A stretch of 64,000 nucleotides of DNA, taken from Liopterus haemorrhoidalis (Eukaryota; Arthropoda; Insecta; Coleoptera; Dytiscidae). Location: NCBI GenBank assembly GCA_963971575.1, contig OZ020624.1:3911001-3975000 (forward strand). The letters run 5' to 3'. The notes below the pieces were generated by a model that was given only the letters and a program-made list of their open reading frames with translations, did not search any database and had not been told where the DNA came from. Positions 21,290-32,386 of the stretch are shown here, in pieces; within the stretch, counting starts at the first letter, position 1; every line of letters begins with the position of its first letter. Made by a program: the position numbers and the translations under genes.

Positions 21290-22500
21290 AGTACTTTTGT
21301 TTTAATGTCAGTTCTTTTAAGATAATAGTTTTTGTATTTAAAATAAGAACTCAAATCACGACATCTTTTGATTTTTCCTGCAATTTCATTAGAATTAAAG
21401 TAAATACTATTAATATGAAATCAAAAACTAGTGTTTTTAATATTATAAGTATGAATTTCTTTCAGTGTACCATACCAGTTATTTGATTAAAAATCACTAT
21501 ACCAGTTAAGTGCTAAGAACCAAGTTTAAATTTAATCTACCCTCCATTCTAATCTTGATTTGAAATTCTAAACCCTAAAATGAAATGTCATATATTGGCC
21601 ACATGCTAAATAGAGTGTCCAACTCGAGCTCCAGCTCCCCAATAAATCCTAGCTCTCTGTGATTGAAGCCTTAAGTGGTCGAGGCCAGATGAAACGAATG
21701 AACATCACAAAAACACGTGATCACATGAAACCATCAACCCTGACCGCTGAGTAAGACCTCCCTATTCTTCACGATTGCTTATAAAATGCCGGCAATTTGT
21801 ACCTGATTACAACCCTGCAATAAATGGAAAGATCTAGCAAATTTTTAACCTTAAGAAAAATAAAAGTTACACATTTATTTTACTACTAAAGTGATCAACT
21901 CTTGATCAACTAAAATCGGGATAATGACCTTACTAAATTGGGACACAATTCACAAAAATCAAGAAAGAACATAAAATGGGATTTTTTTCATTAATACATC
22001 AAAGGACAAAATATCTTGTATTTCCTAGGTTCATACGAAACTATAGTCTATTCCAAATGTTTAATCTGAAATGGGAGTTTCGTTTTCTTAAGTGGTCACG
22101 AAAAAAAAAACGTATTTAGGTTATTTCATGTTTCGTGTTAACATGTCAAAATTCAAAATACCAACTAGCGTGGGCTCCCACACTATGGGGCAAGAGTTTC
22201 CACATGTATCAAATTTTTTTATTGTTAAATTTGTCTATTTTATATTAATTTTTTCTTCTTAGGGCACAGTTAGTCAGTTTGACTTTTGGCCTCACTCACA
22301 AGTCCTCCATCTTGATCTGTTCATTATCAGATGTTTCCATGTGTCTGTATAATAATACTTTTTAAATTTTCGGTTAGCTGATTTCTCTACCCCTTGCTAG
22401 GTCTTCCCACTGGTCGATAAATATTCAGTCTACCTTCCCATACCATATCTTACTAACCATTGTGTCCTCCCTCATCACTATCACGTTTTTTTATATTATT
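21290..22500. other. No gene seen
   Basis: AT-rich spacer without recognisable coding. A short (ATT)n run sits at 22494-22512. Confidence 0.4.
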
Positions 22501-22550
22501 ATTATTATTATTGTCGAAGTAGTAAATAATTTCACTCAGCTTTTTGAACA

Positions 22551-22612
22551 GAACGTTTATTTAGTAACACAACGTTTCGCCAAGTAATTTGTTGGCTTCC
22601 TCGGGTGCTATA
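22551..22612 (-). ncRNA. Hammerhead-like motif of the Penelope type (degenerate)
   Basis: On the minus strand CCGAGGA (consensus CUGANGA, one change) is followed by an AGCC/GGC stem II, GAAA, a stem III of CGTT/AACG and then UUC in the cleavage-site position. Penelope-like elements carry such minimal hammerheads in their terminal repeats (family knowledge). Stem I pairs only if one C is bulged. No Penelope RT is seen nearby. Probably an inactive relic. Confidence 0.4.
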
Positions 22613-22783
22613 ACGAACAATATTAACTATTGTAACAATCTTATACTTAATAAAAAATTAATTTACCTATACTAATTAAACGTCACAAAGGGATGGTGAA
22701 GTTGCAGAAATAACATTGACAAAATATTTTTACTTGAAAATTCAGAGAGATAGGAAAGTAGGAATTTTTTTCTTTTTTATATA

Positions 22784-23699
22784 CAAGGTGTCTCAAAAGA
22801 AATTTTGTATTTATTTAGCTTACTGCGTGAACGCAACGTATTCGAGGGGCGCGGGGGTTATGTCAATCGGTAGCCTGGATCTTGGGAATTCACTCGCTAT
22901 GGAGCGTTTCTCGGGAGCAGACCGCGCGTTATGCGTGCGAGAGTTTTACAAAAACGGTGATTCGGCGACTGTAGCGCGTAGAAAATTCTGCAGTATTCGA
23001 GGTTTTCGCCACTTAAATGATGCGCCAAGCATTCCTCTCATTCCACATTGGGTTAAAAAGTTTGAAGCGACTGGTACAACGCTGGATAAATAAAAATCCG
23101 GGCGACCTAGGTCATCAAGAACGGTAGAAACCGTGGAGAATATTAATCAGTCTGTTCGTGACGACCCGAACCTTTCAATTCGGAAGCGCGCAAGTGCTTT
23201 AAATGTGCATAGATCATCATTACATCGCATTATGCACAAAGACCTAAAGCTGCACCCCTACAAAATTCAATTGGTGCAAGAATTAAAGCCCCAAGATGCC
23301 AGTCAGAGGCTTAATTATCAGGCAAATTGATCTCCCGGAGAGGTGACATAAATTGGCCTCCACGCAGTCCAGATTTAACCCCTATGGACTTTTTCCTATG
23401 GGGTTATCTTAAATCTAAAGTTTACGCCAATAAACCTACTTCACTGGCGCATTTGAAAGAAAATATCCGTCACGAAATGGCAGCCATCCCTGAGTCCACC
23501 TGCCGAGACGTCATAAGTAATTTTACTGTTCGATTAAATGAGTGCCGAGAACGCGAGGGTCTACATTTAGACCATATTATTTTTAAGAAACAAATCCCCA
23601 AAAAGTGTATTTTAATAATTAATAAAAAAATTTTCTATATACGGCATACTTTTTTTTTAATCGATCCACTAAATATAAAATTTCTTTTGAGACACCTTG
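22784..23699 (+). mobile_element. DD41D (rosa-like) Tc1/mariner element, copy 1, internally deleted
   Basis: TIRs CAAGGTGTCTCAAAAGAAAT at both ends are flanked by TA (22782-22783, 23700-23701). Length is 916 bp against 1,300-1,306 bp for the other two copies. The deletion removes the middle of the transposase. Confidence 0.92.
22899..23614 (+). pseudogene. DD41D transposase, deleted copy
   Basis: It starts MERFSGADRALCVREF. A nonsense change (TCA to TAA) follows GTTLDK; the frame then continues through KSGRPRSS and SVRDDPNLSIRKRASALNV to QRLNY, where the deletion joins to LISRRGDINWPPRSPDLTPMD. TCAGG is present at both edges of the missing segment in the longer copies, so end joining at microhomology is likely. 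The first two catalytic aspartates are gone and the third remains. The natural stop is also lost (TAA to CAA). Confidence 0.88.
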
Positions 23700-23841
23700 T
23701 ATAACAATATAGAAGTGACTATGAGTTAAATTTTGACAAACTATCTAATAAATTTAAGTTTTATAAAAAAATTAACAATATTCAAAAACATTTAGAATGA
23801 TACTCAAATAAAACACTGCATCAATATGACAGACAGTCACA

Positions 23842-24101
23842 CAGAGCCGCAGTAAGGGGAAGCGGGGGGGGGGGGCGACGGCCCCTAGCGCACTAAGGAA
23901 AAGGGCGCCGACGAGCTTGACTAAGGGGCGCCACATTGCGAAGGTGAGGACCTTTTTTTTGCTCATCACTTGGATTTTAGGAGGTGAGGACCTTTTTTTT
24001 GCTCATCACTTGGATTTTGGGAAGTGAGGACCACTTTTTTTTGCCAAGGGCGCCAAAACACAGTTTTGCCCTTAGCGCAAGTTTTCTTTACTGCGGCTCT
24101 G
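23842..24101. mobile_element. hAT MITE, 260 bp, 8 bp target duplication
   Basis: TIR CAGAGCCGCAGTAA at both ends; CAGTCACA is duplicated exactly outside (23834-23841, 24102-24109), as expected for hAT. Inside, a ~42 bp unit (GGTGAGGACC, T-run, GCTCATCACTTGGATTTT) is repeated twice plus a partial third, and GGCGCC boxes lie near each end. Noncoding. Confidence 0.92.
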
Positions 24102-24114
24102 CAGTCACACTACC

Positions 24115-25110
24115 CCCCCTGACAACCTGGTACGCACAAATCGCAGAGATTGCAGTGTCACCCCCTGTACAACATAATGCAATAATCAATTTGGAAATCA
24201 TAAAATCCCACATCAAGATAAAACATTGAAAGGACCCAAACAGACATTGAAAACTGGAACAATCATACAATTCGACGTACCAATCCCCCAAATTCAAGGA
24301 AATGCCAGTGTTTAAAAATTTACATATATTAAATTTTTCTATTATCAGTCAAATTTTGAATAAAACAAAAAAACATTGAACAATGCACAGTTCTAATAAT
24401 TTTGAAACCCTAAAATATTTCCTGCATAACAAGTAAAATAAAATGCATAATGGATTGACCTCTGAATTTTTAAATGTTTTGTCAAGGTGATCTAAAAGAA
24501 TCATTACAAATAAGACCGACGACTGTGGCCACTACGTCTCGGTAATGAAGATATCCGACTGAAGATGATTAAAAAAGTCAATCCTTGAGCTGATTTATAC
24601 AGTACCAGAACCTGAAAATTCCAAAATGCAGTAAGCAAGCATAATGATAAATCAGATAATTATGGTTCAAAAAGAAATCAAAACTGAATATAGTAAGTCT
24701 GTCCTAAATTAGAATAAAAAAATGTAATGTTAATTAGTTGAATGAAGTAATTTAATTGGAAGTTTTGATAATTGGTTCGTTGAGATGTTGTAACCCGGAG
24801 CGAAATGTACAATCTCGTAAGTTTACTTTATCGTGTTGACAAATATCATTTTAAGTTTGTTTTGGCATAAGTAAGATATAGTTTTGTTTAATGCGAGTTG
24901 GAATTGTGATTGGAAGCAGAGATTAGTTGTTTACAGACATGTCAAGAAGCTACCAGATCCCAAACACAACATTATTTCAAACTCTGACATTCTTACCAGA
25001 TACCAAGCCATGTGTACGAAACACAGAAACAGAAACACAGAAACACGCAACTTCCTGATAACTCCACCCAATTATATCACAAATAATATTTTAAGATAAG
25101 AATAACATTC
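24115..25110. other. No gene seen
   Basis: AT-rich spacer; short open frames without family features. Confidence 0.4.
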
Positions 25111-25189
25111 TTGTTTCATAGATTCATGAAGAATTATCTTTCTCCGTCTCTAGAGATCTTTTGGATTATCATTTAGTTATCTTAGGATG

Positions 25190-25498
25190 TGCCAGACCAA
25201 TCGTCTACTCCTTTTTTAGAAAATACGACGTGTATACAAGTTGGCAGGGGGGGGGTTATTATGATAGTATTTTACAAATAGCTGCTTACTTTGAAGTTAA
25301 CAATCTGTTTAATTCTTCGCAATTTGGGTTTAGATCAAACAAATCAACAGTAGACGCAATTCTACATTTTCGGAATGGAAATTCTGGAATTCTGTATGAC
25401 ATCATGTCATGATTTAACTAAAGATTTTGATTGCGTATGTCCCACTATATTACTGGAGAAATTCCTTATATGTTTTCATACCTGACAGTTTCCCTTTT
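25190..25498 (+). pseudogene. Non-LTR reverse transcriptase, finger region (left copy)
   Basis: Reads YYDSILQIAAYFEVNNL, then SSQFGFRSNKSTVDAI, the RT finger motif, and after a stop and frame change DLTKDFDC, the first palm motif (normally D-KAFD). A G-run at 25248-25256 adds bases relative to the duplicate at 26.3 kb. The rest of this RT resumes at 28.6 kb, so the element was split by later insertions. Confidence 0.75.
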
Positions 25499-26276
25499 TC
25501 TGAGTAGGGTATCAAATGAAAGCCCTTGGTACGTGGATTAACGATCAAATTTTTATTTTTGCAAAATAAATGATTTTGAAGCGATTTTTGCCAATATTGT
25601 GCAAAAAAAAATTTGTCTCACACCCTGTAGCCCAGATGGTTTAAACTAAAAATCTGAAAAAATTCCAAGTAATGTACATTGGTGTGAACCGGAATAGTTC
25701 AACAGGAATTTTTGATCAGATTATGTTTTTGGAAAAAAAAGCATTTTTTGTGTTTTTTTGCTAATAATGTTGACAACTTATAGTTATATAATACGCTAAA
25801 CAGTAACGTGTTTCTTGGTGCAGTGGCTAAGATACTAGCGTTCTGCCCAAGAATATGAGTTTCGAGTCCTACGTGAGGAGACAATATTATTTTTTATTTT
25901 TTTTTTGCATTTTTATATTGTTTAAATTATTTTTTCAAAATTTTAATTATATTTTGGCAATTGTTGCATTTAATTTTTAATAGCGTAAATTTAATAACCA
26001 GTGGAAATTGTTGAAATTATAATTTAATTATATATTTGAATGTACACGAAATCAAAGGGGAAGAGCTATGACTAAAAACAACCAATGGAAGCCATAGGCG
26101 CAATTTTCAAAATCTTAATGAACCTTGATATATAAAAAAAATACTGCACATCTTTAAAAACTTAAATAATGGTAATAGGCATTCGAATTAAAATTCATAA
26201 AAAAATATTTTGACACAAAATTTGTTTTGGCATCCCAAATAATCATCATTCACTTACTAAATACCTGCAAAACCCT
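25499..26276. mobile_element. R1-family element c (left end missing)
   Basis: Starts inside R1 (GTAGGGTATCAAATGAAAGC) directly after the RT fragment and runs to the right end AAATACCTGCAAAACCCT. It carries the tRNA-like segment. The same ~280 bp of RT lies on both sides. Confidence 0.7.
25811..25880 (+). other. tRNA-like segment inside R1-c
   Basis: TGGCTAAGATAC (box A-like, about 25824) and GTTTCGAGTCC (box B-like, about 25859) are colinear with the segment in R1-a. The spacing is about 17 bases shorter, so one copy has a deletion or the other an insertion. Confidence 0.45.
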
Positions 26277-26309
26277 GAAATGTGTGAAAATTCACACTTC
26301 ACATCAATT

Positions 26310-26589
26310 TTTTTTTAGAAAATACGACGTGTATACTAGTTGGCAGGGTTATTATGATAGTATTTTACAAATAGCTGCTTACTTTGAAGTTAACAATCTG
26401 TTTAATTCTTCGCAATTTGGGTTTAGATCAAACAAATCAACAGTAGACGCAATTCTACATTTTCGGAATGGAAATTCTGGAATTCTGTATGACATCATGT
26501 CATGATTTAACTAAAGATTTTGATTGCGTATGTCCCACTATATTACTGGAGAAATTCCTTATATGTTTTCATACCTGACAGTTTCCCTT
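26310..26589 (+). pseudogene. Non-LTR reverse transcriptase, finger region (right duplicate)
   Basis: A near-identical repeat of 25217-25498 from AGAAAATACGACG to GACAGTTTCCC, without the G-run. It ends at the Harbinger insertion (TTA at 26590). Same RT motifs and the same stop. Confidence 0.75.
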
Positions 26590-27070
26590 TTAGGCCCGGT
26601 ATTTCGAACCATAGATAAAATTGACTATCTATGGGATAAGTTGTTATCAAGGGAATAAACGATTTTTTTGCGTATTTCCAATTATTTATCTGTAGAGTAA
26701 CTAAGTTATCAATAGGATAAGCTATTCACAACGTGTACGTACTGATAAATATTATCCATTGGATAAAAATGACAGATTTTTCAGATAGGTGTCAAAAAAT
26801 TTTTATTGATAAATATATGTACATAAAATAAGTATATATACGTAAAATATATAATATAACAGGTACTATGCACATATTAGACATACCTACAATTTATATA
26901 CATATTACATACACCTGTTTCCATTATGTGTACTATTTTATTGTATAATTACCTATATCAAAATAAATTCAAAATAATTTAGTAATCTGCTTTAATTTAT
27001 AATGAAATAAAAAAAAAAAAAATGTCGATTATTTTTAGATAATTTACATTTATTTTTAAAGAAAGAAATT

Positions 27071-27271
27071 ATGTATTCTGATTTAGAAGATTTGCAAGCA
27101 GGCGATGATGAAGAAATTGTAGAGTATTTAGAACGTCCATACATAGTTCGTGTTAAACCAAATCATATGAACCATTGCGATGAGAAAGAATTTATTAATC
27201 GATTTCGCTTAGCGAAAGCTGCATTTAATATCCTGTTCCACCCACCAAATACTACACCAATTAAAAAATAA
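27071..27271 (+). pseudogene. Harbinger transposase, N-terminal fragment
   Basis: The 66-residue frame has an acidic start, LERPYIVRVKPNHM and EKEFINRFRLAKAAFNILF. The FxxRFRLSK-like phrase is the conserved start of HARBI1-type nucleases. The reading frame ends soon after in unrelated sequence, so the DDE domain is missing. It lies 20 bp from the end of the opposing MYB/SANT gene. Confidence 0.7.
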
Positions 27272-27291
27272 AAATAAATAAACGGTCGTAT

Positions 27292-27486
27292 TTAATTTTC
27301 AGTGTTTTTGCATTTATATTCTGTATGCAGGATGCATTGAACATAATACAATTTTTTTTCCCAGGCCCCTTGTTTATCTTTTGGATTTACAGCGTCAGTA
27401 GCTTTATTTTCTATAACATTTTTACATTTTAACACAAGATTCACAAGTTGCCTTGTTTCGGAAATATTGAAATTTGCATTTTTCAC
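27292..27486 (-). pseudogene. Harbinger-associated MYB/SANT-like DNA-binding protein, fragment
   Basis: A 64-residue frame with a MKNANFNISETRQLVNLVL helix, NVIENKATDAVNPKDKQ and a following AW, the pattern of the second protein of animal Harbinger elements (ENK-TDA-K-x-AW). It ends without the rest of the trihelix. In the intact family this protein recruits the transposase to DNA and the nucleus (family knowledge). Confidence 0.7.
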
Positions 27487-27650
27487 ATTTTTCTGTACAA
27501 AATGTTGACAGTTGTCAATTATTTTGACAGTTGTATCTATCTCTCTTTTATTCGTGCAAGTCGCGTATATGTCTTTCTTTGTTTAAGATAACGCGACTAA
27601 TACCAACATAAAAAAACATTCGAAAATATTATTATAAATCAGAATAGCTA

Positions 27651-28464
27651 CAGTCTGTTCCAAACGGTTAAGCGGAACTAGATTTTGCAATCTAGTTACT
27701 TTCATCGCTTAAATCGTGCTTTTCGGTCGTTTTGTTTAAGCTTTGTAAATCATACTTACAATTAACATTTTTTGGTTAAGGTTAATATCATTTTAAAATG
27801 TCATTTTCTTTATATTTTGATATTTTGTGCATTCTTAATACAAATTTCCTATTTACAGTCTGTTCCAAACGGTTAAGCGCAACTAGATTTTGCAATCTAG
27901 TTACTTTCATCGTTTAAATCGTGCCTTTCGGCCGTTTTGTGTAAGCTTTGTAAATCATACTTACAATAAACATTTTTTGTTAAGGTTAATATCATTTTAA
28001 AATGTCATTTTCTTTATATTTTGATTTTTTGTGTCATTCTTAATACAAATTTCCCATTTATTTATTTTTTTGTCATTAAAATATCTAAAAAAAATATTTA
28101 ATTTTGACATATGTCATTCGTTTCCATGGTTTCATTGTTGGAATTTTAAATTTTGACATCCCAACGTGAAAAATGAAATAACCCTAGCAAGGTCCCTTCT
28201 CGTGACAACCTAAAAGAACTAAATTCCCATTTAGTTCCGCTTAACCGTTTGGAACAGACTGTATTTATTTTTTTGTCATTCAAATTTGTAAAAAAAAATA
28301 ATTTAATTTGGACATGTCATTCGTTTCTATGGTTTCATTGTTGGAATTTTAAATTTTGACATTGCAACGTGAAAAAGGAAATAACCCCAGCAAGGTCCCT
28401 TCTCGTGACAACCTAAAAGAACGAAAATCCCATTTAGTTCCGCTTAACCGTTTGGAACAGACTG
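27651..28464. mobile_element. TA-flanked MITE (outer copy) inside Harbinger
   Basis: Ends read CAGTCTGTTCCAAACGGTTA at 27651 and in complement at 28464, with TA on both sides (27649-27650, 28465-28466). Without the inner copy its length is 406 bp. The interior has AT-rich arms and a CCTAAAAGAAC phrase. Noncoding. Confidence 0.9.
27856..28261. mobile_element. Same MITE (inner copy) inserted into the outer copy
   Basis: A 406 bp copy with the same ends, TA-flanked (27854-27855, 28262-28263), sits at the middle of the outer one in the same orientation. Both halves of the outer copy match the corresponding halves of the inner copy. Confidence 0.9.
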
Positions 28465-28594
28465 TATCTACGAGATAACTAGAGTAGGAAATACAGATAT
28501 CAATTTATCCTAGTGATTATCAAGAGGATAATATTATCCCATTGATAGTTATTCTTATAGATAACAGTAAGGTGGAAATACCGGACCTTAGAAT

Positions 28595-29115
28595 CATATC
28601 TTTTAAATAGAACTCAATATGTTAAATTTAATAATAAATTATCTAAAATTTTGTCTCTTCTGTATGGAGTTCCACAGGGATCAATTCTAGGGTCTCTCTT
28701 GTTTATTATATACATAAATGGTTTACTTTCATCAATTTCCACAATTGCCAAATCTATTTTATAAGCAGATGACTCTAATTTTGTTTTGAGATCAGACTAT
28801 GATCAGCTAAAAAATGATACTGGTCACTGTTTCGAGGAAGCTAAGCTCTGGTTTATATCTAATAAACTTTCTATGAACGATGACACAACTCAAAATATGC
28901 TCATCAGCTGTCACACTCAGCATCACTGTGAAATCACATTTACGAAAATGAAGCATGCGTAAAATTTCTTGGTATTTACATAGATCCGAAACTAACGTGG
29001 GAGCAACATATTAATCATTTATGTAATACTTTGTGTAAGACAATTTACTTGTTAAGGCAACTGGCTAATTCGGTTTCCAAGCCAATATTCCTGATGGCAT
29101 ATTTTGATTAAAATA
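28595..29115 (+). pseudogene. Non-LTR reverse transcriptase, palm and thumb (continuation of 25.2 kb)
   Basis: Reads ESYLLNRTQYVKF, LYGVPQGSILGSLLFIIYING, then *ADDSNF where the Y of the catalytic YADD has become a stop, an AKLWFISNKLSMN block, and KFLGIYIDPKLTWEQHI after another stop. These are RT motifs in order. The same element supplies the finger fragments at 25.2 and 26.3 kb. Dead copy. Confidence 0.8.
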
Positions 29116-29169
29116 TATTTCACCGAGAGATAACAGAAAACTATGTTCAATCAAAAATATTTCCCTATC

Positions 29170-29494
29170 AACATAACAGTTAGTTAGTTAGTTAGTTGAA
29201 ATTTTTGGCGCACAGCAACAAAGGCTATTTGCGCCTAACGCAGCCCATCTAAATGACTAGACTATATATTAAAAACAAAAATTTAGACAATAAATAAATA
29301 AATAAATAAAATCATTAAAAATACGCATACTCAATAAAAGAAATCTTGCACTGACAAACACAAATAAATAATATAAAAAGTCTGTTCGAAAATTTTAACA
29401 GACTCAGGGTGATGGTAAGAGGCTGTAAAGGGGCCAATTACCATCGAATATCACAGTCAATAAATAGAAACACATTAAAATAAGGTGCAAGATT
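29170..29494 (-). repeat. 3' UTR and (AACT)n tail of the I-like element that follows
   Basis: On the minus strand the UTR contains GCGCAAATAGCC and GCTGTGCGC, which can pair, then ends AAAATTTC and (AACT)n at about 29200-29180. A (TTTA)n tract lies at 29291-29309. Confidence 0.6.
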
Positions 29495-30025
29495 TCACAC
29501 ATAAAACAGTAAGTTCGATTCTCTCAGGAAGAGTATCAGCCTGTCCATGAGTACTCTGTCGTCACCTAAGGCAACTGACAGGTCATAGCACAGGCCTAAC
29601 CTCTCCCTGACATCCTCGAACTGTACACATTCGGTTAAAATGTGTAACACAGACAAATCTGTGTTACACGTCTCACAGACAGGGGACTCTTCACCTCGAA
29701 GGAGGTGTCCATGGGTCCACCAACAGTGACCTATACGAAGGCGTGTGATGGCGGTTTCCTCCCTGCGGTTAATCCTGCAGGAAGAACCCCATGGTTTAAC
29801 GTCTCCCTTAATCTGTCGTAACTTAACGTTCTGTGTGCGGCTCCACTCATGTTGCCACATGTCTAAAACCAGATGTGTCAGATGACTCTTTGCGTCATCT
29901 GGTATCAACATAACAAATTGTGCAAGTAAGTAAGAAATAGACAACTGTATTAATAACCTCGATATGTTTATTTGTAAATCCCGTTTTCTCCACCACTGAC
30001 CGGAGAAACATGACTCCTTCATCAA
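29495..30025 (-). pseudogene. I-like non-LTR retrotransposon, C-terminal zinc knuckle region
   Basis: The 176-residue open frame contains KLRQIKGDVKPWGSS, RREETAITRLRIGH, THGHLL and the knuckle CETCNTDLSVLHILTEC. This is the segment after RNase H in I-type and related insect elements. RNase H itself is missing, so the copy is 5'-truncated; the first ATG at 30025 is not a real start. The frame is otherwise undamaged. Related domains occur at 15.6 and 49.5 kb. Confidence 0.8.
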
Positions 30026-30039
30026 GCAGAGAATCCACG

Positions 30040-32190
30040 GCCCGCAATAAATCCAGAAACGGATGAATCTCCCCCCTACTCCCTCAGCCGATCTCTCGCA
30101 AGGGTTCAGGAGGTGGTAGGGGTAGTCGTGAATAAAGTGTTGAATGGTTAAATGAGCCCCTTGTGGCCTCTTGTGACGTCACTCAACGAGAAGCAACTGA
30201 CTAAAGGATGTTTATACCAGAGGGTTGCTTTTTTTGGATTAACGGGTTAATTTAGATTTTTGGATTAGGGATGCGAAATATTTTTTGGTTGTTTTGTTTT
30301 AATTTTAAACTTAAAAATTAGAGAGAGAAATTTTACAGTTAAATAGAAGATAATAATGGTATCTTTGAACTGACAAACAGTGCTCCTTAAAATTTTAACC
30401 GTGGAACTTCAAGCATATTTATACAGATTGGAAAAGGCAACTAGGCTCATAGACAATTTAGGCCTGGAAATTTTGCTAGGCAACAGCCGTCATAATGTTG
30501 TTACTGTAGGGTTATGATATTCCGTGACACTGTTATTCAGTACTACAAATTATAAAACAAGGAAGATAGCGGACTCCCGGGTTACGGCTTTGGACAGCGA
30601 TAGTTGCGACATTCGTGGTTGTAATATGAACTAGGATTAGATAGTATGCAACCCGCAGTGCACACAAATATATTTTTATATTTTAAATTGCTATGAATTT
30701 TCTATTAATTTTCTACCAAAATTGAAAAATAAAATGAAATTTTGGTAGAAAATTAAAAATTGCCTTGAACTGAAAATTATGATTAATTTATTTACAACTC
30801 TCTTAATTAATTTCCTAAAATTAAAATTAATTACAATTGTTAAAAGTTAATACTTCAGTAAGCATTAAGTTTTATTATTTTATTTGCAAGCAAGCATATG
30901 AAATAAATAAACAAGTATTTATTTTTTACTTTTATATTTACTTTTATTGTACATATTAAATTTAGTCTGTGTCATTTTTTTTTATTACACTATTTATATT
31001 TCTTTTGCATTTACTATTTAAAATATTATTAATTACACTACACCATTTGAAAATAAAAAATGTGGTGCTAATATTTAAAATTTCTTATAAAATTCATCAC
31101 TGTCACAATCACAATTTACTGTCTCCTATCGTTACAACGTCAAAAACAATTGCCGCAAATTGCCGATAATGAAGTGTTCTCAAAATGTTGATTAAAAAAA
31201 AAAAAAAACGCTTTTAGCGCTGTCGGTGGATGGAATATAACTTAAAACCGTTTCAAGGCCGTGTATATGAGTTTCATACTCCTGTTCAGTACAATATTTA
31301 GAAAAAAATATAAAGAAAGCGATGACACGCATTTTGTCATACAAATTTATCAATATAATAAATATCATAGCCAACTATACGGACTTAATTTTTAGTTTAA
31401 TTTCTGTATAAATTCTAAATATCTACTATTATATTGTACAAGTGTTGGTATGTATGTTCTATTCAACTTCTGGTGTATCTTCATTTTTCTGGTAACGCGG
31501 AGAGAGGAAAATGAACCGCCGTCTTATCCGGGTGATTTTTTTAGTGCTTAGGCTTAATTTTATTTCGACAGGGGGTACTGACTAATCTTTATTGATAAAA
31601 ATCATGCATTTTTTTCCTCGAATCCGTGTCGATGAAAGTCACTATTGATCAGCACGGACAGGTTTTATCACACGATAAAAGATGTTTATTCATATTTCTA
31701 CTATTCAGAAGACGATTTCAGACCAAAACTGAATTGAAATACCTACAAGTGAAGGTATTTTATTACTAAAATTGATGAAATGTGTAAAAAATACATAAGA
31801 GTTGATAAAGATAATGCAGTTTTTTAAGGTTTTAACACATTTTTATACATTTTGAAAATTTTTGCTGACCATAAAATTGCATTCAGTTAAAAATGCTATT
31901 AAACGGAAAAGAAAGTAAGAATCAGTTTTGAGTTATCAAAATATATTTTAAGGGTCGTTCAAACGTTTTAAATGTTAAACTTATCTGTAGATACGTTCAA
32001 ATCAGTTTTTAGGGTGAGGATAGATATGTTAAGCAGTTTTATTATTTTAATTCTGGAAATTGTATGTTATTAACTATTTTATTAAATATATTAACGAAAG
32101 TATAAAGTACAATGTATTAGGAGGATAGATAAGACAGAATAATATTCGATATTTAGTAATCGCGTAATTTTAATTGTGTTAAATCTTGAA
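30040..32190. other. No gene seen
   Basis: AT-rich with short open frames lacking family features. AATTTTCTACCAAAATT and its complement around 30700-30760 form a small hairpin. Confidence 0.4.
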
Positions 32191-32196
32191 GTGTCA

Positions 32197-32386
32197 GGCG
32201 CTTTCCTTTTACAACTTTACTTAAGAAATCTAAGCTAAGCTAAGTTAATCTAAGTTGTAAGAGCGTTGCATTTATGAGACACTGGCTAAGATAAACTAAT
32301 TTTTTTCCTCCCTCCTTTCCCTTGCTAAGACATTTGACTAACTTCTTAGCTTAGCCAAGCATTTTAACATGTAAAAGAAAAGCAGC
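32197..32386 (-). mobile_element. Palindromic MITE, 190 bp, copy 2
   Basis: Reverse-orientation copy of 18932-19121, with ends GGCGCTTTCCTTTTAC and GCTGCTTTTCTTTTAC and the same CTAAGCTAAG arms. Point differences are spread along its length. Confidence 0.75.

Larger units (their letters stand above)
26593..28587. mobile_element. PIF/Harbinger element, 1,995 bp including a nested MITE pair
   Basis: TIRs GGCCCGGTATTTC (left) and GGTCCGGTATTTC (right, complement) are flanked by TTA on both sides (26590-26592, 28588-28590), the 3 bp target of PIF/Harbinger. Subterminal ATCTATGGGATAA-like repeats lie on both sides. It carries remnants of both Harbinger genes in convergent orientation. The surrounding RT resumes right after the right TTA. 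Confidence 0.85.
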
